Positions 7,251 to 10,794 of a stretch of 10,794 bases of DNA are shown here, piece after piece. Below the pieces are notes generated by a model that saw nothing but the letters and a program-made list of their open reading frames with translations, ran no database searches and had not been told where the DNA came from. The stretch spans positions 450,284 to 461,077 of the forward strand of contig KQ482063.1 of assembly GCA_001430745.1 (NCBI GenBank), given 5' to 3'. The translations under genes were made by a program, and so were the position numbers. Source of the stretch: Auxenochlorella pyrenoidosa. Its lineage: Eukaryota; Chlorophyta; Trebouxiophyceae; Chlorellales; Chlorellaceae. Within the stretch, counting starts at the first letter, position 1, and each line of letters begins with the position of its first letter.

Positions 7251-10200
7251 ATGGCCACTGCCACAGCACCCGCGGCTCCCCCCACGGAAGTCATCGTGAG
7301 TGTGGGGTAGCGATCGATGAGCCTCGCGTCCCATTTGGCCCCAGACAGCGCCCTAGCTGCCGCCAGCCAGCAGCGGCGGTTCAGCAGCTGCCGACCGACC
7401 TCCTTACTCACTGGCCCCGGAATCCCATGCCCGGCCTCTGCCGCGTGCAGCCCTGGGAGCTTTTCCAGGAGAAGATGACCAAGGCGCGGCTGAGCCGGGC
7501 AGCGCAGGATGCCTTCAAGCTCAACTATGAGCAGCTAGTGGCGGGAGTGACCGGCCTGGTGAGCTGCCCCCGCCTTGCTCGCAGTACTCATTTGCGACAG
7601 AAACTGGCCCTGATATGCAGGGCGGCAACTGAAACTGCCGACCAGGCTGTTCAGCTGTGCCTGTTTGTCCTTTTGATGCGAGCGGCTGTCACCTGCGACA
7701 GGGCAGGGTGCAGGGGCACGAGTCAGGGGGCTTGGGACGCACAGGCAGAGCTGCTCTGGCTGTTTGGCAGTGCCCACTTGAACACTTTCATTCGAGTTGG
7801 ATGTTTTCCTCAGCTTCCATCCTGACATTTGACAGCGCATGCTGTGGTCACGTGCTGTGGTCGCGCCTCCGGAGCAGCATGCCCAGGGGTGTTGCCCGCC
7901 TGGGTCTGCAAGCGGGCGCCGGCACCCGCCCTGCTCGTCGCGGCCCGGGGGCCCGGGCAGCGGCCACAAGGCGCGCACCCAGCCTGAAACATGCAGCGCT
8001 GCGTCGCCCCTGGGTGCAGGTGCCCGATGCCGACATCGAACCGGTGCAGGAGCTGCCCCGGCTGGAGGAGCTCAAGGCCGAGGGGGCAGACCTGAAGGCA
8101 CGCGGCTGGGGGGGAGCAGGGCGCCCTGGCGCGGCTGGACAGCTGTCCCTTGGAGGGAAGCATTTGCAGCCTTGGCGGAGGACCTCCAAGAATGCACGGG
8201 CCCACCCAGGCAGGGCGCTGCCGCCTTCACCGGCGCTGCCGCCCTCACCGGCGCTGCCGCCCCCGGCCCGTCCTGCAGGAGCTGCTGCGCCAGACGGCTG
8301 TGCTCAAGCTCAACGGCGGGCTGGGCACCAGCATGGGCCTGGAGCAGGCCAAGTCGCTGTTGGAGGTGGGGCCAGGCTGCTTCCTGTTTCTTGCAATAAA
8401 TCGCTCAATCAAATGTTTGCATGAAACCCGGGCCAAGTCGCTGCTGTCGGTGGGGGCAGGCTGCTGTTCCTGCAATAAGTTAATGTTTCCTGCAACAATA
8501 TGCTCAGTCAATTGCATTTCAAGCAGGCCAGGGGAAGGGGTGGCACTCGGGCACGCCCCGGGGGTCCTGTCTGCCGGCATCTCCCCAGCTGGCTGCTGGG
8601 CCCCAGCGGGGTGGCCCTGGGGTCCGGCCAGGCCGCCGCCCAGGGCAGGCGAGCGCCTGAACCGTTGGGACCTGATGCGCGTCGGGCTAGGAGCGCAGCG
8701 GTACCAGCCCGGAGAGATCGTTTGTTGCGCGGTACAGCCCGGGATGTGGAGGGCGCGTGCGTGGCGGCGACAGGCGCCGCTCCTCAACCTCCTCCACCCG
8801 GCTAGAGCAGTGCTGGGTAGGCCAGTGCCCCAGCGCGAACCCAAGCCGCCCTCTGCACCTCTCCCCTGCTGTGCAGGTCAAGGATGGCAAGACCTTCCTG
8901 GACCTGATTGCCGAGCAGATCAAGCACACGCGGCAGAAGCACGGTGCGCGCTGCGCCTGGCGTGCAGAGCGCGGGCGCGACCCAAGCTGGCATGCGCACG
9001 GAGCCCTTGCTGCTCGCCCTGGGGCGGCCCGCACGCTGCACCTGCGTGCCCGCCCTTGCGTGGCCCCCGACACACCATGCACTCGAGGGATGCACGACGA
9101 TGATGCCTGACGTGCACGCTGTGGTCCCCTTCACCTGTGCGCAGGCTCCAATGTGCGCTTCATCCTCATGAACTCCTTCTCCACCAGCAAGGACACCAAG
9201 GACTACCTGAGCAAGAGCCACAGCGGTGGGTGTGGGTGTGGTGGGGGGTGGGTGGGGTGGGGTGGGGGGGGGTGGGGGGAGGCAGCGCATTGCTGCTGCC
9301 GCTGCGAGAAGTGGGGGGCCGTGCGCTGCCGCTGCTGCCGCTGCCGCTGCCGTTGCTGCTGCCAGGGCCACAGGTGCACATGCTGCTGCCGCCGCTGCGC
9401 TGCGCAAGCAAGGTCGGCCACATAGGAGGCACATCGGCTCGGGCATGTCAACAACCCAGCGATGGGTGTTCTTCCTCACACCCAGTGCCCTGCCCCCCCC
9501 CCCGCTGCATGCAGACCTGCTGGCTGAAAAGGATGTGGAGCTGATGCAGAACATGAGCTGCAAGGTGGACGCCGCCACGCTCAAGCCCGCCACCTACTCA
9601 GAGCAGCCAGACATGGAGTGGTGGGTGCAGTGGTTTAGCGCTGCTTGTGGTTAACTCTCGAGTCTGAGGGGGGTGCGTTCTGCACATGGCTCGTGTCAGC
9701 GGGCAGTTGTGCTGCTTGGGTCTGCGCTGGCACGTGCATTGTGGATGCCTTCGTGACTGAACACAAGCTCGACTCGCAGCAGCCGGAAAGCGTGCATCAG
9801 GCCCCGCCCCTGCCAAGGCGGCCCGCCGGCCAGCCCATATACGTTGGCCTGCCACTCCACGCCTGTTATTGCTGGCAAGTGCCGTCTTTTAAGCGTGTAG
9901 CCTCTGGCTGGCCCCCCCTGCAGGTGCCCGCCGGGCCACGGCGACATCTACCCCTCCCTGCTGGGCAGCGGCATGCTGGACCGCCTAATTGCGGGTGCGC
10001 GTGACTCGTGGAGCGGCGGGGGGTGCAACTCTGCCCTTCCCTGGCACCGCGGCGCACACCCTCGGGCGCACACCGCCGCACTGGTCTCTGCTTCTCTGCT
10101 CTTTGCCACTCCAACCCACAACCCACAACCCTAACACAAACACGCTGCTGCGCGCCCCGACCCCGTACTCTCCACACCCCTTCCCCCGCCCCACCACACC

Positions 10201-10744
10201 CCAGACCCAACACCAACCCACATACCCACCGGCGCACACGCACACTGCCCCCCCCCCCCCCCCCCGCGCAGACGGCATCACCTACCTGTTTGTGAGCAAT
10301 AGCGACAACCTGGGGGCCACCCTGGACCTCGATCTGCTTGCCTACTTTGCCGGCTCGGGCAAGGGCTTCCTCATGGAGGTGCGCCGCGCTGTGCCGCGCT
10401 GTGCCGTGCTGCGCCATGCTGCGCCGCGTCGTTCTTCTCTTCCCTGCGCCACGCCACGCTGCGCTGCCCGCCTGGCCGCCTGCTGTTGTGATCTCGGCCT
10501 TGAGCTCGCGGCAGGCGCTTGGGCGTGGCGACGCGGCGTGCCCGTTGTGGTGCTTTGCCGGTCTGGGCCCTTTGTGCTCGAAGCTTTGCCCTTCGTGCGC
10601 AAGCCTGCATAGGGCGTGGCCCAGGTTGCAAGCAGCCCGGTTAACCACTCGGCACCTGTGCTGGTGCCTGCAGGTGTGCGAGCGGCAGGCCAGCGACAAG
10701 AAGGGCGGGCACCTGGCTCGCCGCAAGAAGGATGGCCGCCTGAT
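7251..10744 (+). CDS. UGP: UTP-glucose-1-phosphate uridylyltransferase (UGPase), 5' ten exons, partial at window end
   Basis: Makes UDP-glucose and pyrophosphate from UTP and glucose-1-phosphate. Exons: 7251-7295, 7451-7558, 8020-8097, 8279-8365, 8877-8943, 9145-9225, 9515-9620, 9924-9994, 10272-10378, 10674-10744; all nine complete junctions are in phase and a last donor (AT|GTGAGC) leads out of the window. About 273 residues are present. Seen in order: short N-terminus MATATAPAAPPTEVI with no clear transit peptide; helix PWELFQEKMTKARLS; nucleotide-binding loop LKLNGGLGTSMGLEQAKS (about residues 86-103); KDGKTFLDLIAEQI; FILMNSFSTSKD; EWCPPGHGDIYPSLLGSG (about 190-207); YLFVSNSDNLGATLDLDLL; EVCERQASDKKGGHLARR; DGRL. 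LNGGLG, PPGHGD and NSDNLG are signature UGPase motifs. The HLARR-KKDGRL segment and the N-terminal helix recall actinobacterial UGPases rather than the plant cytosolic enzyme. Start chosen because ATGG at 7251 is followed by a perfect GTGAGT donor in phase with exon 2. A cytosolic location is inferred from the missing transit peptide. Confidence 0.93.
8098..8278 (+). other. probable GC-AG intron 3 of UGPase
   Basis: Exon 3 ends GACCTGAAG and the intron would begin GCACGC, ending CCTGCAG before GAGCTGCTGCGC. No GT donor follows the conserved coding part. An upstream GT (GAACCG|GTGCAG, 8044) is also in phase but would delete ELPRLEELKAEGADLK, a segment whose first half looks conserved. The intron carries three 18-nt units GCGCTGCCGCC(T/C)TCACCG, the last diverged, at 8215-8268, close to the acceptor. 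Confidence 0.6.
8347..8478. repeat. duplicated exon 4 end plus donor in UGPase intron 4
   Basis: GGCCAAGTCGCTG at 8347 (exon 4), its donor GTGGGG at 8366 and the following CAGGCTGC...TGCAATAA recur at 8431-8478, exactly 84 nt downstream. The copy has the donor GTGGGG at 8450 and the same CAGGCTGC after it. The segment after the copy repeats part of the unit again (TGCAACAATATGCTCAGTCAA, about 8491-8511, compared with GCAATAAATCGCTCAATCAA). Confidence 0.85.
9226..9282 (+). repeat. G-run tract at the donor of UGPase intron 6
   Basis: Starting at the donor GTGGGT there are many runs of three to eight G separated by single T, on the coding strand. It satisfies a G-quadruplex pattern. The same intron ends with an 11-C run (9493-9503) close to its acceptor GCATGCAG, which could pair with the G tract in RNA. 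Confidence 0.8.
10105..10265 (+). repeat. C/A-rich tract and 18-C run before the exon 9 acceptor of UGPase
   Basis: The 3' half of intron 8 is nearly purine-poor and C/A-rich (ACCCACAACCCACAACCC and similar), ending in an uninterrupted run of 18 C at 10248-10265, six nt before the exon. The run seems to serve as an all-C polypyrimidine tract for the acceptor GCGCAG (10266-10271). Confidence 0.8.
10381..10430. repeat. 10-nt tandem repeat at the start of UGPase intron 9
   Basis: Five imperfect 10-nt units of the form G(C/T)GCCGCGCT begin within two nt of the donor GTGCGC at 10379. It is intronic and has no coding role. Confidence 0.75.
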
Positions 10745-10758
10745 GTGAGCTCTGCGGC

Positions 10759-10786
10759 GGGGGGGGGGGGGTGGAGGGGGGGGGGG
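10759..10786 (+). repeat. G-runs after the donor of UGPase intron 10
   Basis: A run of 13 G (10759-10771), then TGGA, then 11 G (10776-10786), beginning 14 nt after the GTGAGC donor at 10745. It resembles the G tract of intron 6. Long homopolymers at a window edge may contain length errors. Confidence 0.7.
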
Positions 10787-10794
10787 CACGAGAG

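Noticed and set aside
9866..10789. Minus-strand open frame of 307 codons over the UGPase 3' region
   Set aside because: It runs antisense through several well-supported UGPase exons and homopolymer introns, with His/Arg/Pro-rich composition typical of a shadow frame.

Overview
The window looks like nuclear DNA of a green alga, most likely a Chlorella-like trebouxiophyte. It is very GC-rich by eye. The genes are densely broken by short introns (about 150-510 nt) that nearly all end in CAG, low-complexity GC tracts lie inside introns, a TGTAA chlorophyte-type poly(A) signal follows one stop codon, and one gene encodes a plastid/thylakoid-type Deg protease. Nothing looks prokaryotic, viral or mobile. 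The assignment to a group is inference; no species is recognised.

Layout. (1) 52-961, plus strand: the last two exons of a protein with an aminoglycoside-phosphotransferase/kinase-like fold, most like the C-terminal part of the plant F-box/JmjC protein of the At1g78280 type. (2) 1104-1562, minus strand, convergent with gene 1: a small Pro/Ala-rich, single-span membrane protein with a Cys-Cys-Cys cluster, family not recognised. (3) 2179-6636, minus strand: a complete Deg1-type (DegP/HtrA) thylakoid-lumen serine protease that I could assemble from 12 exons with every junction in phase, except that the extreme N-terminus is unresolved. (4) 6637-7250: a divergent intergenic region. (5) 7251-10744 and beyond the window, plus strand: the first ten exons of a UTP-glucose-1-phosphate uridylyltransferase (UGPase), whose sequence looks closer to the bacterial (actinobacterial-like) UGPase group than to the usual plant cytosolic enzyme.

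The genes do not form a pathway. One acts in thylakoid protein quality control and one makes UDP-glucose for sugar, cell-wall and glycolipid synthesis. They share a head-to-head upstream region but I see no motif that proves joint control.

I found no new molecular system. The most unusual signal is in intron architecture. Three introns in two genes carry a second, diverged copy of the preceding exon's 3' end together with its splice donor, 80-98 nt inside the intron. Three of 22 readable donors are best explained as GC rather than GT. Several introns have G-runs just inside the donor or long C-runs just before the acceptor. One duplicated donor (UGPase intron 4) is exactly 84 nt downstream and in frame, so it could give a protein variant with 28 extra residues.
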